A DNA stretch of 64,000 nucleotides from Sophora flavescens (taxonomy: Eukaryota; Streptophyta; Magnoliopsida; Fabales; Fabaceae). Under the pieces are notes generated by a model that saw nothing but the letters and a program-made list of their open reading frames with translations, was not told the DNA's origin and made no database searches. Position numbers and translations under genes: made by a program. Of the stretch, positions 1-11,003 are shown piece by piece; within the stretch, counting starts at the first letter, position 1, and the number at the start of each line of letters is the position of its first letter. The stretch spans positions 26,699 through 90,698 of the forward strand of contig JAUPTC010000136.1 in assembly GCA_030762895.1 (NCBI GenBank). The letters run 5' to 3'.

Positions 1-3000
1 ATCTATAGCTCTAGTTATGCTCTGCGCAAGCCAACCAGGGCAGAATGAGTGAAAAATCCGAAAATTAACAATGTCTAGCAAGTAAGCCCAATTAAGCCTA
101 ATAATGTAAAAGCAAAAACAATGATTGTAAAAGTTGTATAATTTCCGTCTCTCTCTGGCTTGTGTGGCTGTAAACTGCTATTTATGCTTATTAATCATGA
201 CCTAACCCTAGACCAAATTAAGGGCATCTGAATAAGCTTTCCAACAAGGTATCATACGCCTTAATTGGGCTTAAGATGAGTAAGTTAGGCCCATTTAAGT
301 GAAGGAACATCATGGACTGCACGCTGATCCGCGCCAAAGAATTCGGGCCCATTTTAGCCATGACTTTGGCCTAATTTGACAATTCCTGTGAAACCTGAAA
401 TTGTAGGTCTCTTCCTTATCTTTCTAGGGACAGCAAGATCACCAAAATCCGATATTTGTAGCTCTAGTTATGCTCTGCGCAAGGCAACAAGGTCAGGTTG
501 AGTGAAAAATCCAAAAATTAACAATGTTTTGCAATTAAGCCCAATCAAGCCCAATAATGTAAAAGCAAAAACAACGATTGTAAAAGTTGTCTAATTTTCG
601 TCTCTCTCTGACTTGTGCGGCTGTAAACTGCTATTTATGCTTATTAATCATGACCTAACCCTAGACCAAATTAAGGGCATCTGAATAAGCTTTCCAACAA
701 GGTATCATACGCCTTAATTGGGCTTAAGATGAGTAAGTTAGGCCCATTTAAGTGAAGGAACATCATGGACTGCACGCTGATCCGCGCCAGAGAACTCGGG
801 ACCCAATTTAGCCTTGATTTTGGCCTAATTTGACAATTCTTGGGAAACCTGAAATTGTAGGTCTCTTCCTTATCTTTCTAGGGACAGCAAGATCACCAAA
901 ATCCGATATCTGTAGCTCTAGTTATGCTCTGCGCAAGCCAAAAAGGTCAGAATGAGTGAAAAATCAGAAAATTAATAATGTCTAGCAAATAAGCCCAATT
1001 AAGCCCAATAATTTAAAAGCAAAAACAATTATTGTAAAAGTTGTCTAATTTCAATCTCACTCTTGATTGTACGGCTGTAAACTGCTATTTATGCTTATTA
1101 ATCCTGACCTAACCCTAGACCAAATTAAGGACCTCTGAATAAGCTTTCCAACAAGGTATCATATGCGTTAATTGGGCTTAAGATGAGTAAGTTTGGCCCA
1201 TTTAAGTGAAGGAACATCATGGACTGCGCACTGATCTGCGCCAGAGAACTCGGGACCCAGTTTAGCCTTGATTTTGGCCTAATTTGACAATTCTTGTGAA
1301 ACATGAAATTGTAGGTCTCTTCCTTATCTTTCTAGGGACTGCAAGATCACCAAAATCCGATATCTATAGCTCTAGTTATGCTCTGCACAAGCCAACAAGG
1401 TCAGAATGAGTGAAAAATCCGAAAATAAACAATGTCTTGCATTTAAGCCCAATTAAGCCTAATAATGTAAAAGCAAAAACAATGAATGTAAAAGTTATCT
1501 AATTTCTGTCTCTCTCTGACTTGTTCGGCTGTAAACTGCTATTTAAGCTTATTAATCTTGACCTAACACAAGACCAAATTAAGGGCCTCTGAATAAGCTT
1601 TCCAACAAGGTATCATATGCCTTAATTGGGCTTAAGGTGAGTAAGTTTGGCCAGTTTAAGTGAAGGAACATCAGGGATTGCGCACTGTTCCGCACCAGAG
1701 AACTCGGAACCCAATTTAGCCTTGATTTTAGCATAAATTTGCAATTCTTGTGAAACCTGAAATTGTAGGTCTCTTCCTTATCTTTCTAGGGACAGCAAGA
1801 TCACCAAAATCCTATATCTGTAGCTCTAGCTATTCTCTTCGCAAGGCAAGAAGATCAGGATAAGTGAAAAATCCTAAAATTAACAATGTTTAGCAATTAA
1901 GCCCAATAATGTAAAAGCAAAAACAATGATTCTAAAAGTTGTCTAACTTACCTCTCTCTGTGGCTTGTGCGGCTGTAAACTGCTATTTATGCACAATAAT
2001 CCTCACCTAACCCTAGACCAAATTAAGGACCTTTGAATAATCTTTCCAACATGGTATCATATGCCTTAATTGGGCTTAGGATGAGTAAGCTAGGCCGATT
2101 TAAGTGAAGGAACATCATGGACTGCACACTGATCCACGTCAGAGAACTCGGGTCCCAATTTAGCCTTGATTTTAGCCTAATTTGACAATTCATGTGAACC
2201 TGAAATTGTAGGTCTCTTCCTTATCTTTCTAGGGACAGCAAGATCACCAAAATCTGATATCTGTAGCTCTAGTTATGCTCTGCGCAAGGCAACAAGGTCA
2301 GGTTGAGTGAAAAATCCAAAAATTAACAATGTTTTACAATTAAGCCCAATTAAGCCCAATAATGTAAAAGCAAAAACAATGATAGTAAAAGTTGTCTAAT
2401 TTTCGTCTCTCTCTGACTTGTGCAACTGTAAACTACGATTTATGCTTATTAATCCTGACCTAACCCTCGACCAAATTAAGGGCATCTGAATAAGCTTTCC
2501 AACAAGGTATCATATGCCTTAATTGGGCTTAAGATGAGTAAGTTAGGCCCATTTAAGTGAAGAAACATCTTGAACTGCGCACTGATCCGCGCCAGAGAAC
2601 TCTGGACCCAATTTTGCCTCGATTTTGGCCTAATTTGACAATTCTTGTGAAACCTGAAATTGTAGGTCTCTTCCTTATCTTTCTAGGGACAGCAAGATCA
2701 CCAAAATCCGATATCTGTAGCTCTAGTGATGCTCTGCGTAAGGCAACAAGGTCACGATGAGTGAAAAATCCGAAAATTAACAATGTTTAGCAATTAAGCC
2801 CAATTAAGCCCAATAATGTAAAATCAAAAATAAGGATTGTAAAAGTTGTCTAATTTCCGTCTCTCTCTGGCTTGTGCGGCTCTAAACTACTATTTATGCT
2901 TATTAGTAATAACCTAACCCTTGAAAAATTAAGGGCATCTGAATAAGCTTTCCAACAAGGTATCATAAGCCTTAATTGGGCTTATGATGAGTAAGTTAGG

Positions 3001-5559
3001 CCCATTTAAGTGAAGGAACATCACGGACTGCGCACTGATCCGTGCCAGAGAACTCGGGACCCAATTTAGCCTTGATTTTCGCCTAATTTGACAATTCTTG
3101 TGAAATGGGAAATTGTAGGTCTCTTCCTTATCTTTCTATAGACATCAAGATCACCAAAATCCGATATCTGTTGCTCTAGTTTTGCTCTGCGCAAGCTAAC
3201 AAGGTCCGGATGAGTGAAAAATCCGAAAATTAACAATGTTTACAATTAAGCCCAATTAAACCCAATAACGTAAAAGCAAAAACAATGATTGACATAGTTG
3301 TCTCATTTCCGTCTCTCTCTGAATTGTACGACTGTAAACTGATATTTATGCTTATTAAACCTGGCCTAACCCTAGACCAAATTAAGGGCATCTGAATATG
3401 CTTTCCAATAAGGTATCATATGCCTTAATTAGGCTTAAGATGAGTAAGTTAGTCCTATTTAAGTGAAGGAACTTCATGGACTGCGCACTGATCCGCGTCA
3501 GAGAACTCGGGACCCAATTTAGCCTCGATTTTGGTCTAATTTGACAATTCTTGTGAAACCTGAAATTGTAGGTCTCTTCCTTATCTTTCTAGGGACAACA
3601 ACATCACCAAAATCCGATATCTGTAGCTCTGGTAATGCTCTGTGCAAGGCAACAAGGTCAGGTTGAGTGAAAAATCCAAAAATTAACTATGTTTAGCAAT
3701 TAAGCCCAATTAAGTCGAATAATGTAAAAGAAAAATAAATGATTGTAAAGGTGGTCTTATTTCCGTCTCTCTCTGGCTTGTGCGTCTGTAAACTGCTATT
3801 TATGCTTATTTATCCTGATCTAACCCTAGACCAAATTAAGGGCATTTGAATAAGCTTTCCAACAAGGTTTCATATGCCTTAATTGGGCTTAAGATGAGTA
3901 AGTTAGGCCCATTTAAGTGAAGGAACATCATGGACTGCACACTGATCCGCGCCAGAGAACTCGGGACCCAATTTACCCTTGATTTTGGCCAAATTTGACA
4001 ATTCTTTTGAATCGCGAAATTGTAGGTCTCTTCCTTATCTTTCTAGGGACAACAAGATCACCAAAATCCGATATCTATAGCTCTAGTTATGCTCTGCGCA
4101 AGCCAACAAGGTCAGAATGAGTGAAAAATTCGAAAATTAACATTGTCTAGCAATTAAGCGCAATTAAGCCTAATAATGCAAAAGCAAAAACAATGATTGT
4201 AAAAGTTGTCTAATTTCCGTCTCTCTCTGGCTTGTGATGCTGTAAACTGCTATTTATGCTTATTAATCTTGACCTAACAACAGACCAAATTAAGGGCCTC
4301 TGAATAAGCTTTCCAACAAGGTATCATATGCCTTAATTGGGCTTAAGATGAGTAAGTTAGGAACGATTTAAGTGAAGGAACATCATGGACTGCACACTAA
4401 TCCGCGCCAAAGAACTCGGGCCCATTTTAGCCATGATTTTGGCCTAATTTGACAATTCTTGTGAAACCTGAAATTGTAGGTCTCTTCCTTATCTTTCTAG
4501 GGACAGCAAGATCACCAAAATCCGATACTTGTAGCTCTAGTTATGCTCTTCGCAAGGCAACAAGGTCAGGTTGAGTGAAAAATCCGTAAATTAACAATGT
4601 TTATCAATTAAGCCCAATTAAGCCCAATAATGTAAAAGCAAAAACAATGATTGTAAAAGTTGTCTAATTTCCATCTCTCTCTATCTTGTGCGATTGTAAA
4701 CTGCTATTTATGCTTATTAACCCTGACCTAACCCTAGACCAAATTAAGGGCATCTGAATAAGCTTTCCAACAAGGTATCATATGCCTTAATTGGGCTTAA
4801 GATGAGTAAGTCAGGCCTATTTAAGTGAAGGAACATCATGGATTGCGCACTGATCTGCGCCAGAGAACTCGGAACCCAATTTAGCCTTGATTTTGGCCTA
4901 ATTTGGCAATTCTTGTGAATCTTGAAATTGTAGGTCTCTTCCTTATCTTTCTAGGGACAACAAGATCACCAAAATCCGATATCTGTAGCTCTAGCTATTC
5001 TATGCGCAAGGCAAGAAGATTAGGATGAGTGAAAAATCCTAAAATTAATAATGTTTAGCAATTAAGCCCAATAATGTAAAAGCAAAAACAATGATTCTAA
5101 AAGTTATCTAATTTCCCTCTCTCTGTGGCTTGTGCGGCTGTAAACTGCTACTTATGCTCAGTAATCCTCATCTAACCCTAGACCAAATTAAGGACCTCTG
5201 AATAAGCTTTCCAACAAGGTATCATATGCCTTAATTGGGCTTAGGATAAGTAATCTAGGCCGATTTAAGTGAAGGAACATCATGGACTGCACACTGATCG
5301 GCGCCAGAGAACTCGGGACCTAATTTAGCATTGATTTTAGCCTAATTTAACAATTCATGTGAAACCTGAAATTGTAGGTCTCTTCCTTATCTTTCTAGGG
5401 ACAACAAGATCACCAAAATCCGATATATCCGTAGCTCTAGTATTGCTCTGCAAAGGTAACAAGGTCAGGTTGAGTGAAAAATCCCAAATTTAACAATGTT
5501 TTGCAATAAAGCCCAATTAAGCTCAATAATGTAAAAGCAAAAACAATGATTGTAAAAAT

Positions 5560-5660
5560 TGTCTAATTTTCGTCTCTCTCTGACTTGTGCGGCTGTATAC
5601 TGCTATTTATGCTTATTAATTGGGCTTAAGATGAGTAAGTTAGGCCCATTTAAGTGAAGG
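5560..5660. repeat. Satellite monomer with internal deletion of about 70 bp
   Basis: The sequence passes directly from GCTTATTAAT at 5611-5620 to TGGGCTTAAG. This skips the stretch from CCTGACCTAACC to CATATGCC that is present in other monomers. TTAAT occurs at both ends of the missing segment, so the junction at about 5616-5620 has 5-bp microhomology. This fits slippage or microhomology-mediated repair. Confidence 0.85.
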
Positions 5661-5860
5661 AACATCATGGATTGCGCACTGATCCGTGCCAGAGAACTCG
5701 GGACCCAATTTAGCCTTGATTTTTGCCTAATTTGACAATTCTTGTGAAACTCGAAATTGTAGGTCTCTTCCTTATCTTTCTACGGACATCAAGATCACCA
5801 AAATCCGATATATGTTGCTCTAGTTTTGCTCTCCACAAGGCAACAAGGTCAGGATGAGTG

Positions 5861-5863
5861 AAA
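5861..5863. repeat. Target-site duplication AAA, left copy
   Basis: AAA immediately before CACTACA matches AAA at 13281-13283 immediately after GTAGTG. The empty-site sequence GTGAAAAATCC seen in nearly every other monomer confirms that three bases were duplicated. Because the site is an A-run, exact placement by a base or two is inherently ambiguous. Confidence 0.85.
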
Positions 5864-5891
5864 CACTACAGCATTTTGTACTTTAGGCAAC
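5864..5891 (+). repeat. Left terminal inverted repeat of the CACTA element
   Basis: This end reads CACTACAGCATTTTGTACTT followed by TAGGCAACA. The reverse complement of the right end reads CACTACAACATTTTTTAGTT followed by TAGGCAACA. The two match over about 28 bp with few mismatches. CACTACA is the hallmark terminus where the superfamily's transposase cuts. Confidence 0.93.
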
Positions 5892-6060
5892 ACTATTCTT
5901 ACCAACGCTTGAAAAACTGTTCCTAAAACATAGAATGAGCAACAGTATTGTTGTTGTACTCAATAATTTATATATTTTGTATATTTTTTAAAAGAACATT
6001 ACAAAACTGTAGCTTATCTATGTTAGGCAACGATTTTAAAAACGTGGATGGATCAGAGAC
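5880..6060. repeat. Left subterminal region of the CACTA element
   Basis: TTTAGGCAACA follows the terminal repeat, and further GCAACAG and TTAGGCAACGATTTT copies appear up to about 6040. These resemble the GGCAACGGTTTT units at the right end. In En/Spm-type elements, subterminal repeats bind the accessory transposon protein. The left array is shorter and more degenerate than the right one. Confidence 0.65.
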
Positions 6061-6104
6061 AATGGTTTTACACTATGGACACTATTAACAACTGTTTTTC
6101 TAAT

Positions 6105-6202
6105 AATTAAAATTAAAATTAAAATTAAAATTAAAATTAAAATTAAAATTAAAATTAAAATTAAAATTAAAATTAAAATTAAAATTAAAATTAAAATTAA
6201 AA
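6105..6202. repeat. AAAATT hexanucleotide microsatellite
   Basis: About 16 uninterrupted copies of AAAATT run from about 6105 to 6202. On the minus strand this reads as alternating Leu-Ile codons, which produces a spurious ORF at 6036-6236. The array lies just upstream of the probable leader of the element's internal transcription unit and is likely length-polymorphic. Confidence 0.95.
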
Positions 6203-6204
6203 AT

Positions 6205-6344
6205 GACGCCAAATATATATTTCTCGCGCGCTGCAATTCCCTCGTTCTTTTTCGTAAGAGGCAGAGACCAACTCAACCTCTGCCCTCAAACGAAAACCCC
6301 TCAAATTGAATCAGAGAGCTAGGGTTTTGATTTTATTGACCAAG
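6205..6344 (+). promoter_or_regulatory. Probable core promoter and 5' leader of the CACTA internal transcription unit
   Basis: A TATA-like AAATATATATTT lies at about 6209-6222. A CT/A-rich leader follows, containing AGAGAGCTAGGGTTTTG at about 6313-6330, a composition seen in many plant 5' untranslated exons. It ends at CAAG followed by GTAACC at 6345, a good 5' splice site. No long ORF starts here, so this would be a non-coding first exon. No transcript evidence is available, and the assignment is from composition and splice-site appearance only. Confidence 0.45.
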
Positions 6345-7369
6345 GTAACCACCCTTCTCTTGCAATTCTATCTATGTTTTCTCTTTCATTCTCTTTCTCG
6401 CTTGATTTGCTTCTCATACTTACTCTCCATTCTTCTTCTTTTGGAGATTTTTGTTTTCTGCAACATTCCTCAGCGTTAAAAGAGAGATTGGAAGAGAAGG
6501 TTCAGAGTGCCCCGTAAGAAGGTTCTTCCCATTCCCTGTTTCGTTTCATGCTCTCTCGCACTCTCTCGTAACTCTGTCGGGGTATGAGCTTGAGCGTTTG
6601 GCTCTAGTTTTTCTTCGTTGATCAGTTTTTGATTTTCGTTCCTTTGTCATCTATCTACTGATTGACCAAGCCAACAAGAGGAAGGTCTGAAATTCTGGTT
6701 TTTGGGTACTCTGTTGAGTCCGAAAAATTCTAGTTTGGGAGTGTTCTGCTCGAGGTCCGAAAAACTCTTGGTAGGGGTATGCCTCTTTCTCCTCTAGTTT
6801 AAGAAACAAAGGAGAAAGAGGGAGTGATCTGAATTTCTCTCTCAAATTGTAATATCAATTAGAGATTGGAAATCATCCTCAATCCATTGTAGTCTCTTTT
6901 TGGTAATTCTATTTGATTATGTTTTGTACTGAGAAATATGAAATGAAATGTAAAATCACAGCCTTCATTATGTTTTACCTGAATATATTCATATATTTGA
7001 ATGGCTATAATGTTGTCTAATAATATTTTAATATGTTTATTTTGATGGAGTACTAACTGTTTGATGAAATGTGTGAATTGAACTTTTATATCATGGCTGT
7101 GGAAGCTTAGTTTTATTCTTTGGTTGGTCTGTGGATGTTAAGAACTGAATTTACTTTTATCTTTTCCAATCTTATGCTTTCTAAGAAGATGACTTAGAAA
7201 TCTCATTTTAGTTGTTGTGACCCCTTATATGTATTTCTCTCACCCCATTCCTTACATCCATCTCTATGCATCTTTTAACTATAGTGACATGGAATATTGC
7301 AATGGCTTCATCATTCTGTAAAAATGTACGAAGTTTCAAATTTTGGATGACATTTGCTGCTGCTCTAAC
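6345..7369. other. Non-coding interior of the CACTA element
   Basis: About 1 kb without a convincing coding region. It is AT-rich and resembles intron sequence after the donor at 6345. At about 6683-6780 there are three imperfect repeats of a GGTCCGAAAAACTCT-like phrase, which produce a spurious minus-strand ORF. Nothing else recognisable is seen. Confidence 0.6.
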
Positions 7370-8397
7370 TTCCTGGTGTCTGCATTAAGTTCCTAAATCC
7401 TTGATATGTATATGTTCTATTAACAAATCCATGGATGGAAAAGAAAGCATCATACCTTGGTCAATACTTTAAATTATCTCTAAATGATTAGCATTGTCTG
7501 GAGCTATTCAGTGTCAAAATTTTAAGAAATAAAATGGGAATTAAGAATAATGCAGAAACATGTTAGTAGTCACATAATGGAACATTTGAGCTATATGAAA
7601 CTGAAAGTTGTTATGGTAGAGATGTCTCTAAATCCATCACCCGATCGACTGGATAGGATTAAATTAACAATATTTTCTTAATCCTACAGCTTTTGAAACT
7701 TAGCACTAGCAGTTAAAGATGGTTTGCTTGGAAAACATTGTAGCTAGTTTGTTCAGGTGCTTTCTTGTGAGCTTGGGATTTGCTTCCAATGTAGCAGCTT
7801 CATTATGTGGTTTGTATGGGCTGAAGACAGCAAAGATATTGTTTTTATCTACTTTCAGGGAAAAACTGATCCAATAATTGTCATCACTTCTTAGTAAAAT
7901 AAATATTTGTCTGCTCAAGCCACAATCATAATCTACTTGAGAATGACTGAATTGGATTGGGTAAGCTGTCGTAGAGTCTTGATAGGAATGCTTGGAAAAT
8001 TGATTAGCATACTTCAGGTTTATGTGCAATGAGATAGAGGAAACCAATCAGCCACCATTGTTTACATTATTAATTTCAGGCCAAAACTCCTTCTGTATCA
8101 CTTCCAGTGTTTTTTTTTTTTACAAAATGCAAGGCCTGTTTATTTGTGTTTCAATGTCCGGACAAAGATACATATATTCATGTTTAGACAGTTTTTTTCT
8201 TCCATCTTGGGTGTCATTGAAGTGTTTTAATTGTTTAACATGATTTGCTTGTTGATTCTAGTTGCTTTAGTTAGCCTGGGTTATTTTTGCTGCCATTCTA
8301 TATAGGATATAGATATTAGATACACATCAGGCCTATGTTTTTGAAATAATCTGTTTTTCTTGATTGTATTGCTTTTCTGGCTATGACACATCTTGTG
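7370..8397. repeat. 1.03-kb tandem duplication, copy 1
   Basis: The sequence from TTCCTGGTGTCTGCATTAAG to CACATCTTGTG repeats at 8404-9430 with a period of 1,034 bp. I count about a dozen differences between the copies, including poly-T length near 8108, which is roughly 1% divergence. Neither copy has a convincing coding region. The opposing ORFs at 7706-8047 (minus) and 8022-8243 (plus) have no recognisable features and their ends differ between copies. Confidence 0.95.
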
Positions 8398-8403
8398 TAT
8401 ATG

Positions 8404-9430
8404 TTCCTGGTGTCTGCATTAAGTTCCTAAATCCTTGATATGTATATGTTCTACTAACAAATCCATGGATGGAAAAGAAAGCATCATACCCTGGTCAATA
8501 CTTTAAATTATCTCTAAATGATTAGCATTGTCTGGAGCTATTCAGTGTCAAAATTTTAAGAAATAAAATGGGAATTAAGAATAATGCAGAAACATGTTAG
8601 TAGTCACATAATGGAACATTTGAGCTATATGAAACTAAAAGTTGTTATGGTAGAGATGTCTCTAAATCCATCACCCGATCTGACTGGATAGGATTAAATT
8701 AACAATATTTTCTTAATCCTACAGCTTTTGAAACTTAGCACTAGCAGTTAAAGATGGTTTGCTTGGAAAACATTGTAGCTAGTTTGTTCAGGTGCTTTCT
8801 TGTGAGCTTGGGATTTGCTTCCAATGTAGCAGCTTCATTATGTGGTTTGTATGGGCTGAAGACAAAGAAAGATATTGTTTTTATCTACTTTCAGGGAAAA
8901 ACTGATCCAATAATTGTCATCACTTCTTAGTAAAATAAATATTTGTCTGCTCAAGCCACAATCATAAGCTACTTGAGAATGACTGAATTGGATTGGGTAA
9001 GCTGTCGTAGAGTCTTGATAGGAATGCTTGGCAAATTGATTAGAATACTTCAGGTTTATGTGCAATGAGATAGAGGAAACCAATCAGCCACCATTGTTTA
9101 CATTATTAATTTCAGGCCAAAACTCCTTCTGTATCACTTCCAATGTTTTTTTTTTACAAAATGCAAGGCCTGTTTATTTGTGTTTCAATGTCTGGACAGC
9201 ATACATATATTCATGTTTAGACAGTTTTTTTCTTCCATCTTGGGTGTCATTGAAGTGTTTTAATTGTTTAACATGATTTGCTTGTTGATTCTAGTTGCTT
9301 TAGTTAGCCTGGGTTATTTTTGCTGCCATTCTATATAGGATATAGATATTAGATACACATCAGGCCTATGTTTTTGAAATAATATGTTTTTCTTGATTGT
9401 ATTGCTTTTCTGGCTATGGCACATCTTGTG
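8404..9430. repeat. 1.03-kb tandem duplication, copy 2
   Basis: Second copy of the 7370-8397 segment, separated by the 6-bp spacer TATATG. Differences include an extra T in CCCGATCTGACTGG, CAGC versus CAAAG near 8862, and a shorter poly-T tract near 9146. After CACATCTTGTG the sequence diverges completely, which defines the right breakpoint. The low divergence implies the duplication is recent, within or shortly before the life of this insertion. Confidence 0.95.
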
Positions 9431-9978
9431 CTTCTAGTCAGTTATTTCTAATAAATTTCATTTGGCTTTCCAAAAACAAAAGTTCTACCAGTTTAGGGAA
9501 CATATATAGAATTGAGTAAAAGCATTTGATTGCATAACAAAGCCACAATTATTGCCTATATAGAACATATATGACTTCATTCCACTTAATTTTAGATATG
9601 CGTTAGATACCGATACAGCTCATTTTACTTCAAGTGTCTGTGCTTTACTGTTGCTTTGTATTTCATACTTGGTTCAAGGTGGCTTTTTTAACCAAGACCC
9701 CATCATTTAGACCTGGAAAAATCCACCCAAAAACCAGAATTACTTAGGGTATGCACGTTTCTAGCATGACTAACAATATCTGCTTTATCAATGTACAAAA
9801 CAATCTCCTTCATTAATAATGTTACACTCATATACACAACAATGAAAATATAAGAAAAGCACCACAAAGAAAAAAAGGACAAGGGCTTTTCTAGTCACAG
9901 CAAATAAACAAAGGAAAAGGAATAAAATTGCTTGAATAACTACTGGTTTCTATTTCATCATCATTAGCTATATTATCC
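9431..9978. other. Non-coding CACTA interior containing the left arm of a 29-bp inverted repeat
   Basis: AT-rich sequence with no coding potential that I can support. It contains the left arm of the inverted repeat at 9631-9659. The region downstream of the minus-strand ORF, at about 9830-9960, is A-rich on the plus strand. Confidence 0.5.
9631..9659 (+). repeat. 29-bp inverted repeat, left arm
   Basis: CAAGTGTCTGTGCTTTACTG followed by TTGCTTTGT is the exact reverse complement of 10799-10827. Identity stops abruptly on both sides of each arm. The arms bound a 1,197-bp segment that carries the minus-strand ORF at 9979-10260. They could be terminal repeats of a small nested element, but no matching target-site duplication is visible just outside them. 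Confidence 0.9.
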
Positions 9979-10260
9979 CTAAGCATCCAATTTAGCAGAT
10001 TCTGGAGTAACAAATCTGACCATCTTCCCTGCTTCTCTGCTTATCCTACGCTCCTTCTCTAACGCCTTCTTCAGCTTGTTCTCTTGTTCCATAACCTTAA
10101 ACGTGCTACAAGCTTTCAGTATTGCATCCTTCTTTTCCTGTTCTCCGTGGTTTGAATTTGAGGTTGAAACCAAAATTTCATTGCTCTTTGCAAGGCCCTT
10201 CTTGGAGTTGAAGCAAAAACATGATCTAATCATCTTTGCAATTTGATTCAAATCAGTCAA
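9979..10260 (-). CDS. Hypothetical small charged protein (93 aa) inside the CACTA element
   Basis: An intact 93-codon minus-strand ORF that I do not recognise. The N-terminal part (residues about 1-20) is hydrophobic with a Cys-Phe-Cys-Phe cluster. Residues about 38-80 are rich in Glu, Lys and Arg and look helical, possibly a coiled coil. The C-terminal tail is Val-Thr-Pro-Glu-Ser-Ala-Lys. A GGGTATAAAAAG motif on the minus strand at about 10374-10385 lies about 115 bp upstream of the ATG, well placed for a TATA box. The ORF lies between the arms of the 29-bp inverted repeat and runs opposite to the element's Transposase_24-like gene. It may be an acquired host gene fragment or a chance ORF; 93 codons is long for chance in DNA this AT-rich, but not conclusive. 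Confidence 0.4.
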   Translation of the reverse strand: MTDLNQIAKMIRSCFCFNSKKGLAKSNEILVSTSNSNHGEQEKKDAILKACSTFKVMEQENKLKKALEKERRISREAGKMVRFVTPESAKLDA

Positions 10261-10373
10261 TATGGATATAGATTAAGAAACCAACCAATTATTTTTTACT
10301 TTGTCTAAAGACTATAAAGATTGATTTCTGGTATGATTTTTATTTGCAACTTTGTAAGTTACAGAATCACTTC

Positions 10374-10385
10374 TTTTTATACCCT
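10374..10385 (-). promoter_or_regulatory. Candidate TATA box for the 93-aa minus-strand ORF
   Basis: Read on the minus strand the sequence is GGGTATAAAAAGAAG, a good plant TATA match with a GC-containing left flank in otherwise AT-rich DNA. It lies about 115 bp upstream of the ATG at 10260, leaving room for a leader of about 85 bp. No other support is available. Confidence 0.35.
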
Positions 10386-10798
10386 TCAATAATATGGCAG
10401 CTAATGGCATGGTCAAATCAGTATTAATTATCCTAACTTAGCCATATGTGTTCAAAGTGTACACTTGTCCCTGAACGCGTTTTCAGCTTGGCATAATTTT
10501 GATTGTAGCTAAATTCCCTAAATATAGATCATGCAAGCTGCATAATTTTGACTGTTACATTAGTTGTACATTTAGTACATGGACCTATCACCTATAGTAG
10601 TCTGATAGATATAATAAACAAAATAGAAAAATAAAAATAAAAATTTAGTACATGGCACCATCACCATCTATGCATAGATGTTTCTATTCATAGACAGTGG
10701 GGAATTTCCCTGGAACAGATTAATGAAGCTGATAGACAAGTCCAACACAACTCTTCTCATGGACACAGTCAACGGAAGAATAATCTTCCATTTACATC

Positions 10799-10827
10799 AC
10801 AAAGCAACAGTAAAGCACAGACACTTG
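10799..10827 (-). repeat. 29-bp inverted repeat, right arm
   Basis: This is the exact 29-bp reverse complement of 9631-9659. It is followed by TATGACTAAAAC, whereas the left arm is preceded by CATTTTACTT, so no direct flanking repeat supports a simple transposon insertion. Confidence 0.9.
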
Positions 10828-11003
10828 TATGACTAAAACCTTTAGCAAACAATTTCTTCAGTGAAACACCTTTGTTCTCCTTCTTCTCCATGCTCAAAGA
10901 TATAATAAAGTCTAAAATTATTGACTTTGAAAGAATCTATTGATATGCTTCTTAAAAGTATAGAAAAAAGAGTGAAGGTACAATAAGTTAAAAAATAAAT
11001 AAG

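Larger units (their letters stand above)
1..5863. repeat. Tandem satellite array, left block (about 13 monomers of 444-454 bp)
   Basis: The same sequence recurs head to tail. The anchor GGAACATCATGGACTGC, or close variants of it, appears at 304, 757, 1211, 1665 and 2109 and onwards, giving spacings of 453, 454, 454 and 444 bp. Other invariant landmarks in each monomer are a TCTTCCTTATCTTTCTAGGG segment, GATATCTGTAGCTCTAG, GAGTGAAAAATCC, a run of TTAAGCCCAAT units and CTAACCCTAG. Neighbouring copies differ mainly by point changes and small indels. There is no long ORF. The block is cut in mid-monomer by the CACTA element that starts at 5864, and the other part of that monomer resumes at 13281. 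The role is unknown; a satellite of this kind is typical of constitutive heterochromatin. Confidence 0.97.
10261..11003. other. Non-coding CACTA interior between the two ORF regions
   Basis: AT-rich with no supported gene. It contains a local imperfect duplication around TTTAGTACATGG at about 10567 and 10645, and the right arm of the 29-bp inverted repeat. The sequence just before 11004 (AAAAAATAAATAAG) could serve as a 3' splice site for the coding exon that follows. Confidence 0.5.

Noticed and set aside
2553..2783. ORFs of 60-76 codons on either strand in the satellite, for example at 2553-2783, 18016-18198, 40702-40905, 43833-44027 and 57220-57447
   Set aside because: They are the same monomer read in the same frames, giving near-identical peptides that are broken in most copies. 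There is no sign of selection on the frame, no promoter and no variable length, so they are not genes.
6036..6236. Leu-Ile repeat ORF on the minus strand
   Set aside because: It is simply the AAAATT microsatellite translated.
7706..9276. Paired opposing ORFs in both copies of the 1-kb duplication
   Set aside because: The C-termini differ between copies because of small indels, overlap is on opposite strands, composition is non-coding, and no motif is recognisable.
9631..10827. Calling the inverted-repeat segment a defined hAT or MITE insertion
   Set aside because: The arms are perfect, but no 8-bp, 9-bp or TA-type target duplication is present at the edges, so the superfamily cannot be assigned.
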